From: Lunularia cruciata
Taxonomy: Eukaryota; Streptophyta; Marchantiopsida; Lunulariales; Lunulariaceae
NCBI GenBank assembly: GCA_948567375.1
Contig: OX419760.1
Span: 22,444,001 to 22,508,000, forward strand
DNA length: 64,000 bases
Direction of reading: 5' to 3'
Positions 23,825 through 35,649 of the stretch are shown here, piece by piece (positions within the stretch are counted from its first letter, which is position 1; each line of letters begins with the position of its first letter). The notes below the pieces were generated by a model. The model had not been told where the DNA came from. It saw only the letters and a program-made list of their open reading frames with translations, and searched no databases. The position numbers and the translations under genes are program-made.

Positions 23825-24960
23825 ATTTATAACGCGCTCTCTTCTGCTCCTCATCTCCCTTCCCTTCCCCTCCTCTCTCCTCCTCCTTCATCATCTCCCC
23901 TCCCCACCCGATTTCCTCCTTTCCCTTCCCATCGGCATCAGAGAAGAGAAGAAAGAACTGAACCTCCAACCCCAGCCCAGCCCTACCTCACCTGTGAACT
24001 CTCCAGCACGTCATTCTTATAAGGTCCATACTTAGTTGTATAAGTAGAGCTCGCTTTCCGCTGCTGCTGGTGCCATTCCCAAAGCGAAGAGTTAGGGAGA
24101 GAGCGAGCGAGTCACAGTGCTGTTGCACATGCCTCGACATTGTTTAATCTGAGGCGAGGCGATCTGCCTGTCAGTCGATCCGGGTCTAGCCTCAGCTGTG
24201 TATGAGAGATTATTTTGTAGCCTGAGGTGAGTGAGAGAGCGGTGACAGAGTTAAAGGAAACCGGAGCGTTGCTACGGTGTGTGCAGGTTCTTTGCCTGCC
24301 TGTCTGTTTGTTATTAGTGTGATTCTCCGATTTTGGTTGAGAACAGTACGCGGAACGCGTTTAGTCGCCATCTAGGTGCTAGATTAGTTACCGGGCCGTC
24401 TCAAAGCCTTCTTTCTGTGAATGCTTTGGTAAAGAAACTTGGACTCACGGGATTGTACAGGTCCTCCTAGTGTCCGACATTTTTAGTTCCTCTGCTAAAT
24501 TTAAGGTTCAGGCCAATCGATACGCTTCTGGTTTGAAACCCTCCCGTGAGGAACTTCCGTGTAGGAATTCCCTAGCATTGGTGTCGCAACCAGAGAGGAT
24601 GCTCACGGGAGTGTCAATGCCTGGAGCGATTGTTTCCAATTCATACTTTCTTTAATTTTTAACGCCCGTCTTCGACTCGAGGTCTCGTAGAACTTGTAGG
24701 CCCCCCTGCAGCCGAGAGGATGCCAGATCAGGAGTAAGGCCGTCCAGTTTTGTAGTGCCCAAAGTTTCTGCCACATGTGAATTCCTGGAGCGTTGTTTAT
24801 ATGTCTCCGTAAGTCGTAGAACCCTTTGAAAATCTCACATACAACAAATTTTTGGTGACTGGCGGTGGAGAGCTGCAAACCCCCGGGAGTGCCTACTTGT
24901 TCTTGAAGTATCAGCTGAGAGTTGTGCCAGAGAATTCAGAGGTAGGTCAGAGTTCACGCA
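23825..24960 (+). promoter_or_regulatory. TFIIA core promoter and long 5' leader
   Basis: A TATTTATAA box at about 23,825-23,833 is followed by a pyrimidine-rich patch (about 23,835-23,950), a common plant core-promoter arrangement. The start codon is at 24,961, so the leader would be about 1.1 kb. A strong GTGAGT donor at 24,227 and an acceptor at 24,949-24,950 (GTAGGTCAG, ten bases before the ATG) suggest a leader intron. Without it the leader would contain many upstream ATGs. Both the start site and the leader intron are inferred. Confidence 0.45.
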
Positions 24961-27900
24961 ATGGCGCAAGTTAAAGGACAAGCGAAGGAGAAAGAGCCTC
25001 CGACAAGCGTGACCAGCGTGTATCTTCACGTCGTGGAGGACGTCATCCAAAATGTCCGGACTGACTTCCAGAGTGAAGGTGTCGATGAGAACGTCTTGAA
25101 TGAACTTCAAGCGGTAAATTTCTAGCTGTTCTCCTCATTCTCTGATGTGTTTTCAACGGATATATTGAAGCCTGTTTCAACTCCTCCACAAACTCGGCTC
25201 AATTCTTCTCGCAAAAGTAGTGACCTATTGGGAACTGAATTGTTTCTCGTGTACTTAATCACTAGCTACACCTACATCAGTCGAAGAGATTTGGAAGAAT
25301 GCATCAATCGTACAGGTATAACTACTGTTGGAGTTTTGCGGTTGGAGGGGATGAACACCCATTTTGTAATCACCATCACACACGAACTCTGCATGACAAC
25401 GTTGAGGGCGAGGACCTTCTTAGTTCTTAATTTTTATCTGTGAAGCTTTCAGCGTTTTCGATAAACCTGTCCACGGGCGATTCGTTCTGAGCAAGATACC
25501 CCCACAACCTAACTTCATCCCTCTCATCCAAGATATAACGGAAGTTGAGGGGCCCGATTCTGGAAGTTCTCTAGGTTTCTCTTAGCATGAGCTTTAGACT
25601 CATGCATAGAGATCGTAATCGAGATCGAAGGCAGTACTTATGAATTTCCGGAAAGTCTTTTGTTCATATATCTCAGGACATAAACAAAACATCTCGAGCA
25701 TTCTGAAAACATTCAGTCAAACCCTTGACTGATCCTTGTGAAGGGCAGAAAACACTTGTCATTTGAACTATTCTGCCTACAATGAAGAACTAATTATTAC
25801 TTATACTTTGGTAATACTTCCCATCGCCAGTCACAGTGGCGGTTGCTACTGAGCGATTTTGTTTGTACTTAGGTATCTTTCACATATTTTTGCCTGACTG
25901 GACGGAACCCAGGTAATGTTCAGGCTGATCAAGATGTCGAATACTTCTTCGCCTCCACAATGCGCTAATCAATAGGCCCTCTTCCTGCAGTTCGCCGACT
26001 CGTGGACCGTATGCTGAGTCCAAGCTAGATCGTTCCTTGAATCCTTGAATATTTCCTTGAAAAAGTTTAAGATGTAGTCTGCCAATTCTAGGTTTCTTGC
26101 CCTCTTTAGCTTGCGTGTACAAATTTTATGGGGGCACTTGCAAACTGCGATTTCGTTAGGCTGTACATATTTCAAGACATTCTTGGTGGTAATCTGCTTA
26201 TTAGCTCCGCAATTTGGCTGCTTTTCCTTAGTGCCAGAATAGTACTCACTTATGTCATGGATCAGTTCTTCACGTGTTTCCAGCCATTGATTGGCTCTCC
26301 TCTCTCGTCAAAGGTGTTCGTTCTAGCCGTAGACTCCACTTCCATGGACGTGAACTTTATTTTATCACCTTTAACCACCGGGACTGTCTCTGTTTCTCGG
26401 TTGGAATGAGGGGAACCTCACAGTTCTATGTTTAACTACAGAAGCATGTTATGGAAAAACTTATGCCTATATTCATGGTTCCTGAATATGCGTACAAGGA
26501 ATGATCTTATTGCGTGGTTATTTTTTGTGTCTGAGAGCTTCTAAATTGTGGTCTTGGTCATGTGCTCTTTCTTGGGCTTAACTCACAGTATTTTGTGTTT
26601 CATATATATTTACTGTTTTGGGCGAACTTTCGACTCTACAGCTGTGGGAGCTGAAAATGATGCAAGCCGGTGCGATCCAAGGTGGACCCGTCACGGAGGC
26701 AGCAGTTGCGCCAGCACCTACCAAGGGAGTTACTGTCCCAGTTACTCCAGTTCATGATTTAAACATGCCTTATGAGGCAACTGAGGAGTATCAAACTCCT
26801 ACCATGGACTTGCTCTTTCCTCCAGTAAGTTGGAGAGTTACTGTCCACGGTTACAGTATCTCATAACATGTTTCAAAATAGTGGTCTTCCTTTATCGATC
26901 TACAATTGGCTTCTCAAGGGGGGTTATACAGATGACCGTTTTTATGTAATTAAAGTACAAGATATATTTTCCGACCTTGTTTAGATTCCTACTGGGCTAT
27001 ATACAGCGCTCGTGCTCCTTTCATCAGAAACTGCGTACTGGTTTCGCTAGTGATGCCATTAAAATAGTTCAGGGTGTATTAGTTTCAATTCCACTTCGAA
27101 TAGGTTTTTGCGTGTGTTTCTGCAAATTCCTAGTTGGTTGAATTTGTATGGATTTAGTTGCTCAGATCTGCATATGTTCAGTTTGTATCGGCCTGTCCTA
27201 AGTGGGTATGAATTCTCCGTTCTACGAATGGGGGATCTTGCTCTGCTCTCGTTGGTCATATGATGTAGTGATTTCCGCTAATTACAGTTTGATCTATTTG
27301 CTGATCCTGGCATTTTGCTGCCTCCACAACAGACTCCACAGGCAATGACACCACAAGCTATGACACCTCTTGCGATGACTCCCCAAGCAATGACACCACA
27401 AATTGATGTCATGACACCGAGTATGGACGCCCCGTCACCTGCTCTTACAAGCACGGGAGAGCCCATAATGTTTCAGTACATGCCTGCAGGTCCAAGTGAT
27501 ACGGCAGGTGGAAATGGATTGGACCTTGATTCCAAGCTTGGGAGGCCTTCTCCTTACATGGTAATTCCCTTCGTGTCCTTTCGCCCGCTGTAGATTCCTA
27601 AACGGTTTTGTATTCGACCAAGAATTTATGTGTTGGTGGAGAACAAGCAGATGCCGAGAAATGCCCTTTTTCCATGTGCGAATAGGTGTTCAAAATCTGC
27701 ATGTTTTACCAACTTCTCTCTTTCTGGTGACTAGTTCTCTTTAATGGAGCGAAGTCTTTAGTGATTTGTATGAACGTTGGAAGTATGCAGTCAGCTGGAA
27801 CCTTCAGCTCTGCTCGAGTCACGTACTTCCATTTTACGTTCTATATTTATTGATCATGAAAGTTACCTTTTGTCTGTATCCACAGGCACAGCCCACACCC

Positions 27901-30130
27901 TGGATGAATGCCAAGCCACGAGGCGTCGATGTAAATATAGGTGAGTTTCTCAAATCTCAATCTCACAAAAACGTTTGTTCCAGCATTCTCGCTTGAGTAT
28001 AGGAGTCTAGAAGGCTCTCTGTACGTCGTAACTCTATTTTCATGTATTGCTCACTCGTTATTGATCTCTAGTTCTTTCATAGCGGCACTACATGTGTCAC
28101 GATAGAGTTCCTCATCCATACTTGTGTTAGGATCCCCCTCCTTGGAACGGCTCCTGCTTAACACTGCAAAAATATGGTGTGTACTAAAAGTATGGCAGTT
28201 TTGGAAGTATGCTGGGCGTAGAGTGAAACCTGTGTATTTCTGCCTTGTTCTTAGCCATCCTTTCAGACGTCATCTTGGTGACGGTACGGGAAAAGGAAAG
28301 GATTTTCTGATTCTTGTGTCACTAATATCTTCTTGAACATCTATTCGCGCGATAAAATTATTCGTCTAATAACGCCCCATTGGGTTAGTTGAAAGACAAG
28401 TAGAGAAGACTAAGGTTTGAGATAGCCATGTTGTCTTGAATGTTACAGCTTGATATTTTATTTACTCACACATGTTTATTGTAGATATGAATGCCACTTA
28501 CGAGGAAGGTCAAGAAGAGGACGAGTATGCACACGGACAAGCTCCAGTGACAAAGGTGAGAAACCTTCTTGTATTTGTTATGGATCGTGATATTATTGTC
28601 GTGACCGCAAGTACAGTGGTTGGGATTAGTCTTTACAGTTTGGTGGGTACACGTTACGGGGATTCAGGATATAATTGTTTCCTGGGGTATGCAGGATTAT
28701 TTTGCCCTCTCGACGGGTAAGCGGAAACGGGAGGATATGACGACAGGTCCCTATTTGTCAGGCAGTTTTATTCCTCAACGGGATGGGGCGGAAGATGTGT
28801 CCCCTGCTCGTCAGGCAAGACTTCTCATCTACAATCGCGTTTGAGACGCTTTGACCAGTCCGTTTACTTTGTGTTTATTCTTGTTTTTACTCCGTTATAG
28901 AACTCTATGAAAGTATCTTCACTATTTTTTACTTCTGTTAACCAACCTTCATGTCGTCTTATAAACTTTAGTGCAGATGGACTTGGTCCTCGTTTTTGAC
29001 TCTAGTGGGTTTTAGTCTTTTATTGATTCCACCAATCTCGTTATAAAATGACCGAGTGTACCTTCGCATCTGGTAGCACCCTACGTCTTGGCAACAAGAT
29101 ACTGGTGCATTCAAGAAATTGCATTATGTGAGCTATTTGCTTGCAACTGTTGTACTTTTGTTGGATATGTTTTAGTTGAATATCTCGAGCTAAATCGAAA
29201 ATTCGAACTTCAGGTTACAGGAGGTGATGCTGAATGGCATGCACAAAGGTTATTAGGGCGGAGGAACTCTGATCCAAGATTGCGAAAGCAAGAGGCTTCG
29301 GTTGCAGATACCCGTGTAGCTTCATTGATGGGAGGTGCTACTAACTCCGGGCACATTCCTCAACGGGATGGCATGGATGACGACTATGATGATGTGAGTG
29401 TGCTAGTAGTTGCTGGCTGTTTGACAGAGATTTTGCTACTGTGTTTCTGGCCATTTTATTGTCGTGGAGCTTTCATTTGATGTAGGAAATCAGTGAAGAT
29501 TTTTCCGCTGCCTTGGGTTTCATTGTTTCTGAACTAGTCCAAGGTCTTAGCTCAGTTGTTCAGTCAGATTACTGATGGTTCTATCCGTTGCCGTCCTAAG
29601 TAGTCATGGATATATGTGAAAGCTGAAAGGATTTGCCAACCCGCTGCAGGTAGTATACCTAGCAAGGCGTTGATTTTCCATGTAATATTGTTTTGATCAA
29701 GTCTCGTGGCAATCAGATTCTGCCCTGGTTCAGTAGTTCTAGACCTGTTTCCTGCAAGAATGCTTAGAGCAACGAAACGTAAGCCAGGAACGTCTCGAAA
29801 TTCCTACGTTTCGTCATGTTAGCCAACCACAATGTTGTCGAGAAAGTGAAAGTGACGACTGTTTCTAGACGTTTAGCTTGAACGTCAAAGTAGTGTCAGC
29901 ATTAACGAAGTTAGTTTCCTGTTCCCCGTTGTCAATGTCTTCCCTGACACGTTTTTGGCATAAGCCATAGCTCGAAATTGAGCTACTATTAGAATTATGC
30001 TTCAAAATTTCTGGTCCAAGGTTGCCACATCGTATCAAGCTGGTACGAACGAGAGTTACAGAGAATTTCAAAATGGGTTGATTGTGGATTTCCTGCATAT
30101 ATACCCGTTCTTCGGCTTCTGCTCTCATAA

Positions 30131-30201
<71 letters not shown>

Positions 30202-33200
30202 GGGTACTGATAATTGCTCAGCTACATTGGCACTGTGTGAGGCACTGATGAAGTCGCAGGTGTTTTTGTGGAGGTTTACTATGGCCGCCTTCTGCTTCCC
30301 TTAGCTGTTTAGCGTCTCAGGACTCCAGCGTCCATAGTGCTGGTGGTGATATACTTTATATATCCTGTCCTTTCGTGAAGGTTTACTATGGCCGCCTTCT
30401 GCTTCCCCTTTTGCTGTTTAGCGTCTCAGGACTCAAGCGTCCATAGCGCTTGTTGTGATATACTTTATATCTTGTCCTTTTTCGCTTCGCTCCCGTTACC
30501 CTGTTACACTTCGACAGGTTTCTGCAGCCACACCATCCTATAGCTCTCGCATTGTTCCACTCCTCCACTCCCCAGCTAATTCCCTCCCTATTATTTTTCC
30601 TCCGCTCTTTGCCTGATTCATGGGACCTCTTGTGTATATAGTGTTCCTACCCGACTCCAGCCCACGTTTTTCTATTTTATCGTTCACGCACTGCTTACTT
30701 TTACATAGCGTTACCTATTTCTCGCAGTTGTTTGCATAGAGTTCTCGATTTCGTGGTGGTTTACTAGTCTGTTAGCCATATGTTATTGTCAATTTGTTTC
30801 AATTATGCCTTTGCTTGAAGTTACATTCGATGCATTCTACCTTATGGATTTGTAGCATTGTGAATTATGTACATCTTGCTTACTGATCATTTGCACTTCA
30901 TGAGTTCTGGATAACCCGTTCCCAGAACGGCTTCTGTTCTAGTATACCTATATATCCTGTCCTCTTACGATTCGCTCTCTTTACCCTGTTACACTTTGTC
31001 GCGTTTCTGCAGCCACATCATCCGAGAACTCTTGTTTTGTTCCACTCGGCCATTCCCCAACTAATTCCCTCCCTAGTACTTTCCCTTCGCTCTTTGACTG
31101 CTTCCTGCTTCGACCTCTCGTGTCTACTGTGTTCCTACCTGACTCCAGCCCACGTTCTTAATCTTCGTTCACGCACTGCTTACTGGCGGGCTCTTACATT
31201 ACGTTTCGTATTCCTCGCTATCGTTTGCATAGATGCTCTCGATTTCACGTTCTTTACTAGTCCATTGGCCACCTGTTATTCTCACTTTGTTTGCATTATG
31301 CCTTTGATGTAGGTTACATTCGATACATTCTCTTATTCTCAATTTGTTTGAATTATGCCTTTGCTGCAGGTTGCATTTGATGCATTCTACCTTAGGGATT
31401 TAACACTACTCTAGCATTGTGATTCATGTACATATTGCTTATCGATCATTTACACTTCATGAGTTCTGGATAACCCGTTCCCAGAACGGCTTCTGCTCTC
31501 ATATACCTATATATACACCCACGCTGTTGATCAGGATATAGTTGATATTTCGTTTGTGCTTAACCTCGCATTTTATCGGTTAATTTCCTTACCTTCTTTA
31601 GGGTTTCATTTCTCATCTCGATTTGCACATATCATGTTTACATTTCATATGCATTTGCATAATTTCATATCTACATTTCGATTCTTCGTTCCCTCAGTAC
31701 ACATTGGTGCACGGTTTCTCTACATGTAGTTAGTTATATATGAGCGTTATTTGACAATACATGCTTTTTACGATCTAGATTTCATCTACTTTTCGCATGT
31801 TTCTGTCAGTTCTGCTTTCATTTTATTGCCATTTCATCTACATTTCATTTGCATTTAATGAGTTCTGGATCCCCCTTCCTCGAGAGGCTTCTGTCCTCAT
31901 AACTCCAATATCATGTCTACATTTCATATGCACACCATGTGCACGTAATGAGTGCTTGATCCCCCGTTCTTCAAACGGCTTCTGCTCTCATGTCAATATA
32001 TACACCCACTTATGAGTTTATCGCTCATTTGCACTTCATGAGTTCTGGATAACCCGTTCCCAAAACGGCTTCCGTTCTCGTATACCTATATACACCCACT
32101 TATGAGTAATGGGACCGTCCATGCTTCCCTGCAGTCTTACTATGACAGTCTGACTGCTTCCTTTCAGTGTTTAGTGTTATGTGACTCATGCTCTCATAGA
32201 GTATGCTATGATATACTCTCTCCAGTCCTGTCACACTTCGCTCCAGCCCAGCCGTCATCCACTGACACTCTGCTTGCCTATTTAGTGTTAGTGAAAATGT
32301 GTTTTCCTACTTGTTCAATGCTTTTCCTTCTGCTTTCGATTATATATTCGTAGTCGATGGTGTTTCCTCTGCTTTCATTTGAGCTGCATCTTCTGTTTCT
32401 GCTCAGAGAAGGCTCGCTCCCATTCTCAGATGATGCATACCATGTCACTGTACATGCTGCTCATTTAATGTAACAATTTTTGCGTCTGTTTTTGATCCAT
32501 TTTGCTTATTATTTACTTGCGTGAACTAGCTTAACGTCAGTTTACATCCGTAATCGCATGCATTTCTTTGCTTCCATCTGCTTGTCTTCGCTTTGTATTG
32601 GTTCGGTCCTAAGTGGGTTTCAATTCCCTGTTCTGCGAACGGCTTCTGCTCCCATTGCGCAAATATTAGTCGCGTTGATTCAACTGGAGCAATCGTTTTT
32701 AGGTCAGAATATGTCTTATCGACTGAAGCTATGACTTCTTGATTGACATTCGTTGTTCCTTGTTGCATAGTACATCAATAGTGAGTTACTTTTGATTCTT
32801 TTTCTTGACTCAGAGCGTTGACCGGCATGACAGAAAAGCAAGCAAAAGGACACCTTGCTTGTATCCTACCCCTAAAGCCAAGGAGTACATGTTGGAAGCT
32901 ACAGTTGTGTAGTAATTGGCTACTTGGAAGTGGTGGATTAACACATTTCGTCTCTGAGCAAAGCACATGTGTTGTTTGTATTTCAGGCTCTGTTTGCTAG
33001 TGGTTAAACCTAATCTTACATCCCATCCCCGTGATTATTGCAGGGTGTAGCAGAGGAAGATTATAATGAACCCGGAGAGGAAGGTGAGGCTATACCTTGA
33101 ACATTGGTCATCCAATCTTTCACTAGCCATACTAGTCTAGCTTTGGAAAGTTTGTATTTGCTGGTTGATATGGGCGAGTTTTAACAGTTGTGTATATACG

Positions 33201-34110
33201 AGGATACGGGATGCACCGGTTTGGTATTATCTACAGTCTCATCTGGATCAGAGAGGTCGTGCAAATAGGATGATGTTCCACGAGTGCTGTAGCTAATGTG
33301 GATCTGGTATAATAAACATTGTTGGAATCAGGAATTTAGCCAAATGTTAAGCTTTGTGGTTAGAACATAGTCTTTTGGTAAGCTTATCACCCCGCTTTCG
33401 AAGCCCTCTTTTCTCCTCAGCTGAAGGGCATTTCTCGTGTGAATTCCTTTCACAAATTGAAACAGAACCACAGCCAGCGAATGAGGCAAAACCCCAAATT
33501 GCAAAGGTGGAGCCCGCAGCAGGGGACTCAGATGGTGGGGAACCGCCTCTGAATGAGGACGATGACGATGATTTGGATGACAATGATCAAGGGGACGAAG
33601 AGCAGCAAACTGACCACCTGGTCCTTGCCCAATTTGACAAGGTGTGTGGGGGTCAAGACATCTTGCTACTGGGCCGGGTCTACTGGTCGGGCCCTCTGCT
33701 GTCCGCATAAAACTCTCGATTTTTGGTTGGCAAGCAACTCGCAGTTTTCTGTGATAGCTCTCAGAGAATGGTCAGATCAACTGCTAAAGGATGTATCTTT
33801 GCATGTTAACTACTGTGCAGGTTACAAGGTCAAAAAACAAGTGGAAGTGCACTTTGAAAGATGGGATTATGCACCTAAATAGTAAAGACATTCTTTTTGT
33901 CAAGGTCAATACTTCCCTCTCATTTTACTACTTGTCTTTTAAATTCATGTTAAATTCAAGTTGAAAGATGTTAGAAATCGAATTTACTTGGTCGTAAGTG
34001 TTGCACTTGTTCGCTTCCTAGAAGTACATCTCCTTGGATTGCCGTCCGTTGTTACGAAGCTTAATCGAGGGTTTCTGCTTGAACAGGCAACAGGGGAGTT
34101 CGAATTTTGA
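24961..34110 (+). CDS. TFIIA-L: Transcription initiation factor IIA large subunit (alpha/beta), eleven exons
   Basis: Exons 24961-25113, 26642-26824, 27288-27560, 27886-27940, 28485-28555, 28695-28814, 29214-29393, 33044-33083, 33421-33641, 33821-33904 and 34087-34110 join in phase to 467 residues plus stop. The N-terminal helical part (residues 10-60) has SVYLHVVEDVIQNVRTDF and NVLNELQALWELKMMQAG. The middle is Pro/Gln/Thr-rich with a TPQAM repeat (about 125-150) and a KRKRE basic cluster (about 254). The C-terminal beta-barrel part starts in an acidic run and has HLVLAQFDKV, KNKWKCTLKDGIMHLNSKDI and the final ATGEFEF. TFIIA binds TBP and upstream promoter DNA and steadies the TBP-TATA complex in the nucleus (family knowledge). 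The length is larger than Arabidopsis TFIIA-L (about 375). Intron 6 (28815-29213) uses a GC donor, and intron 7 is 3.65 kb and repeat-filled. An unseen small exon in intron 7 cannot be excluded, but phases fit without it. Confidence 0.97.
27217..27232 (+). repeat. Palindromic intronic element in TFIIA intron 2
   Basis: CCGTTCTACGAATGG with the upstream block TCCTAAGTGGGTATGAATTC matches the copy at about 32,607-32,650 in intron 7. It lies about 55 bases before the acceptor at 27,287, in the sense orientation. Confidence 0.6.
27325..27420 (+). repeat. Coding minisatellite in TFIIA exon 3 (MTPQA repeats)
   Basis: Exon 3 carries about six imperfect 15-base units reading (A)MTPQ, MTPL or MTPS. 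They sit in the low-complexity linker between the two TFIIA folds, where length is known to vary between species. Confidence 0.85.
28815..29213 (+). other. GC-AG intron of TFIIA (intron 6)
   Basis: The exon 6 frame reads through conserved TFIIA sequence (FIPQRDGAEDVSPARQ) up to CAG|GCAAGA. The next exon resumes in phase 0 at 29,214 after TTCAG. No GT donor keeps this conserved block and the phase. GC-AG introns are a known minor class, normally with this strong AG|GCAAG match to U1. Confidence 0.85.
30133..30199. repeat. (AT)n microsatellite
   Basis: About 65 bases of uninterrupted AT dinucleotides. It directly follows a copy of the intronic element core (30,104-30,130, ending TTCTGCTCTCATAACTC), so it looks like the expanded AT-rich tail of that repeat. 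Confidence 0.97.
30272..30485 (+). repeat. Direct duplication of about 105 bp in intron 7
   Basis: Two neighbouring copies (30,272-30,375 and 30,380-30,485) share GGTTTACTATGGCCGCCTTC, GTTTAGCGTCTCAGGACTC and TGATATACTTTATAT. A more diverged relative lies near 32,120-32,240. Confidence 0.85.
30473..31515 (+). repeat. Two-copy tandem repeat of about 0.5 kb in intron 7
   Basis: Copy 1 (30,473-30,956) and copy 2 (30,957-31,515) share TACCCTGTTACACTT, GTTTCTGCAGCCACA, GACTCCAGCCCACGTT, TTCACGCACTGCTTACT and the end block GAGTTCTGGATAACCCGTTC...ACCTATATA. Copy 2 carries an extra internal duplication around 31,270-31,375. Partial units recur at 31,860-32,100. Confidence 0.85.
32041..32100 (+). repeat. 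Isolated copy of the intronic element end block
   Basis: The GAGTTCTGGATAACCCGTTC block followed by ACGGCTTCCGTTCTCG and ATACCTATATACACCCACTT matches the ends of the two tandem units. A shorter relative sits at 31,948-32,010. Confidence 0.75.
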
Positions 34111-35340
34111 TACACATTTGGGAGTTGCCAACAACTCTTACGAACCAGTAGCTAACTGGTTGACTTCCCGAGAAGATGTCTCGCTAATCTGTGGGTGGTG
34201 GCGACTGTCAAGCATCAGCAACCACCCTCATTCGGATCATAATCAGCAAGTTAACGCAGGGGTGTGATAAATTTATTCTGCGGCTAAATGTTGTGGTCTT
34301 ACATCAGGCCACCTTATTCTTGTTCAGTAGCATTGGAAGAGCTCATTTTGGGGAATAGAATCATTCAGGCAGTTCATGGGTAAATATATAGTTTTGCTGC
34401 CCGGCATTCTCAGCAATGTCAAATCAATTCAACCCATCCTGGAGACTTGATTGAGTAGGTGCTTGTACCGTCCCTCACAATTGCATCCTTTTTCTGTTCT
34501 ATTGCTGGGCAGCGTTACTAGTCTCTTTGAGAATTCACGTTGAGGGAGGTGCATTGGACTGCGAATCTAGTCTCCTCCTGTATATTAAGACTGGTTGGTG
34601 TTCTTTTCCTGGAAAAGAATTTTGCAATCAACTGAGTTGCCTGCAGTGGCTAAATAAAAGGACCAAAGGAAGTGAATGTGGATCTGAGGGTGCATGACGG
34701 TGCTGCCATGGACATGTATGAGAGTTACACTGAATGCACGCGTAGTAGCTTCACAGCAGCTGTTATTATGGAAGGTCATTATAGAACGGTAACGATACGA
34801 TCGTCATTTGCCAAGACCACTTCCAAAAGGCCACTGACTTTTTTCTCATGCAATCAGGAGTACCAGAGAAAGGGTTGTTCTATTTAAGTTCCCAAGTTGA
34901 TAATAATCATTTTAAGAGCTGCTCATAGAAGTGGTTCATTTGATAGCTCGTTTCTGAAAGATTCACTGGAGCTTCATGTTCTCTTAGGCCCAACTCTCAT
35001 AGTATCTTAAGTTTACTCCACTTCAGAAATTGTTAAGAAAACCAACGCTTTCTGTTTTGTGTACCGGTAGTCCCCTTCTGCAGATTGGTTGACATAGCCA
35101 TGGGTCGAACTCATAGGTCAAAGACCTTACCGATTATTGCGACGTCGGCCTGATTCGAAGAATGGCAACCTTCACTACAGCTGACGCCACACTCAGTAAC
35201 CTGGTAATAAATTCTTTTCTGATGTAATGAAAGTTGAATGTGAAAAATATGAGCAATGATGAGAAATTCTGATTTTAAGTTCTGATGAAGAATGATGGCC
35301 ACCAACTATCGAGCTAATATTTCGATATGGAGTCTCTTCT
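34111..35340. other. TFIIA 3' UTR and downstream flank
   Basis: The 3' UTR probably ends within a few hundred bases. AATAAA-like hexamers occur near 34,266 (GATAAATTT) and 34,652 (AATAAA). Open frames at 34,034-34,267 and 34,672-34,887 show no family features and are probably chance. Confidence 0.5.
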
Positions 35341-35520
35341 CGCAGAATAGTGGCACTCGGAAAACTTTATGGGTACCTCTAAAATGAGAACTGTACATCC
35401 GTAAATTTTCATGGGTACCCCCTATAGTGAAAAGTGGCAAAAAACTCCACCCTTAGGAGATCATATATGGGTACTCGTAAAAAGCTCATGTAGAAGAACA
35501 CCGCCTTCAACGACATAGTT

Positions 35521-35642
35521 ACCTATTTAGGACAACATGGTAGAGCTTTCTTTGCATCTATGACCTGTCATAAATTGTACAAGTTACCTATTCGGGACAA
35601 CATGGTAGAGCTTTCTTTGCATCTATGACTTGTAATAAATTC
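35521..35642. repeat. Tandem duplication, unit about 62 bp
   Basis: Two units share GACAACATGGTAGAGCTTTC and TTTGCATCTATGAC with only a few differences. They mark the change from the TFIIA island to AT-rich repeat DNA. Confidence 0.85.
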
Positions 35643-35649
35643 CAAGAAG

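Larger units (their letters stand above)
29394..33043 (+). other. TFIIA intron 7, 3.65 kb, repeat-rich
   Basis: A GTGAGTG donor and GATTATTGCAG acceptor bound the intron. It holds an (AT)n tract, duplicated segments and at least seven copies of a palindromic element, but no reading frame with recognisable domains. At about ten times the median of the other introns it is clearly expanded by repeats. Confidence 0.8.

Noticed and set aside
23517-23969. 150-codon minus-strand open frame over the TFIIA promoter
   Set aside because: It is the complement of the pyrimidine-rich promoter patch and reads as Glu/Gly/Lys low complexity with no motif.
27315-27466. Minus-strand frame with GVIACGV repeats opposite TFIIA exon 3
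   Set aside because: It is the antisense shadow of the MTPQA coding minisatellite.
30916-30940. Helitron 3' end (hairpin followed by CTAG-T) at 30,916-30,940
   Set aside because: One copy has CTAGT after the hairpin, but sibling copies have CTCAT or CTCGT there and similarity continues past the point, so it is not an element terminus.
30128-32350. Possible CRISPR-like or satellite array in TFIIA intron 7
   Set aside because: Repeats are of different lengths, without regular spacers. The context is a plant intron, so it is a local duplication cluster.
32600-32645. tRNA-derived SINE with a B box
   Set aside because: GTGGGTTTCAATTCC only loosely resembles a B box, and no A box was found at the right distance. 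It is kept only as a side remark.
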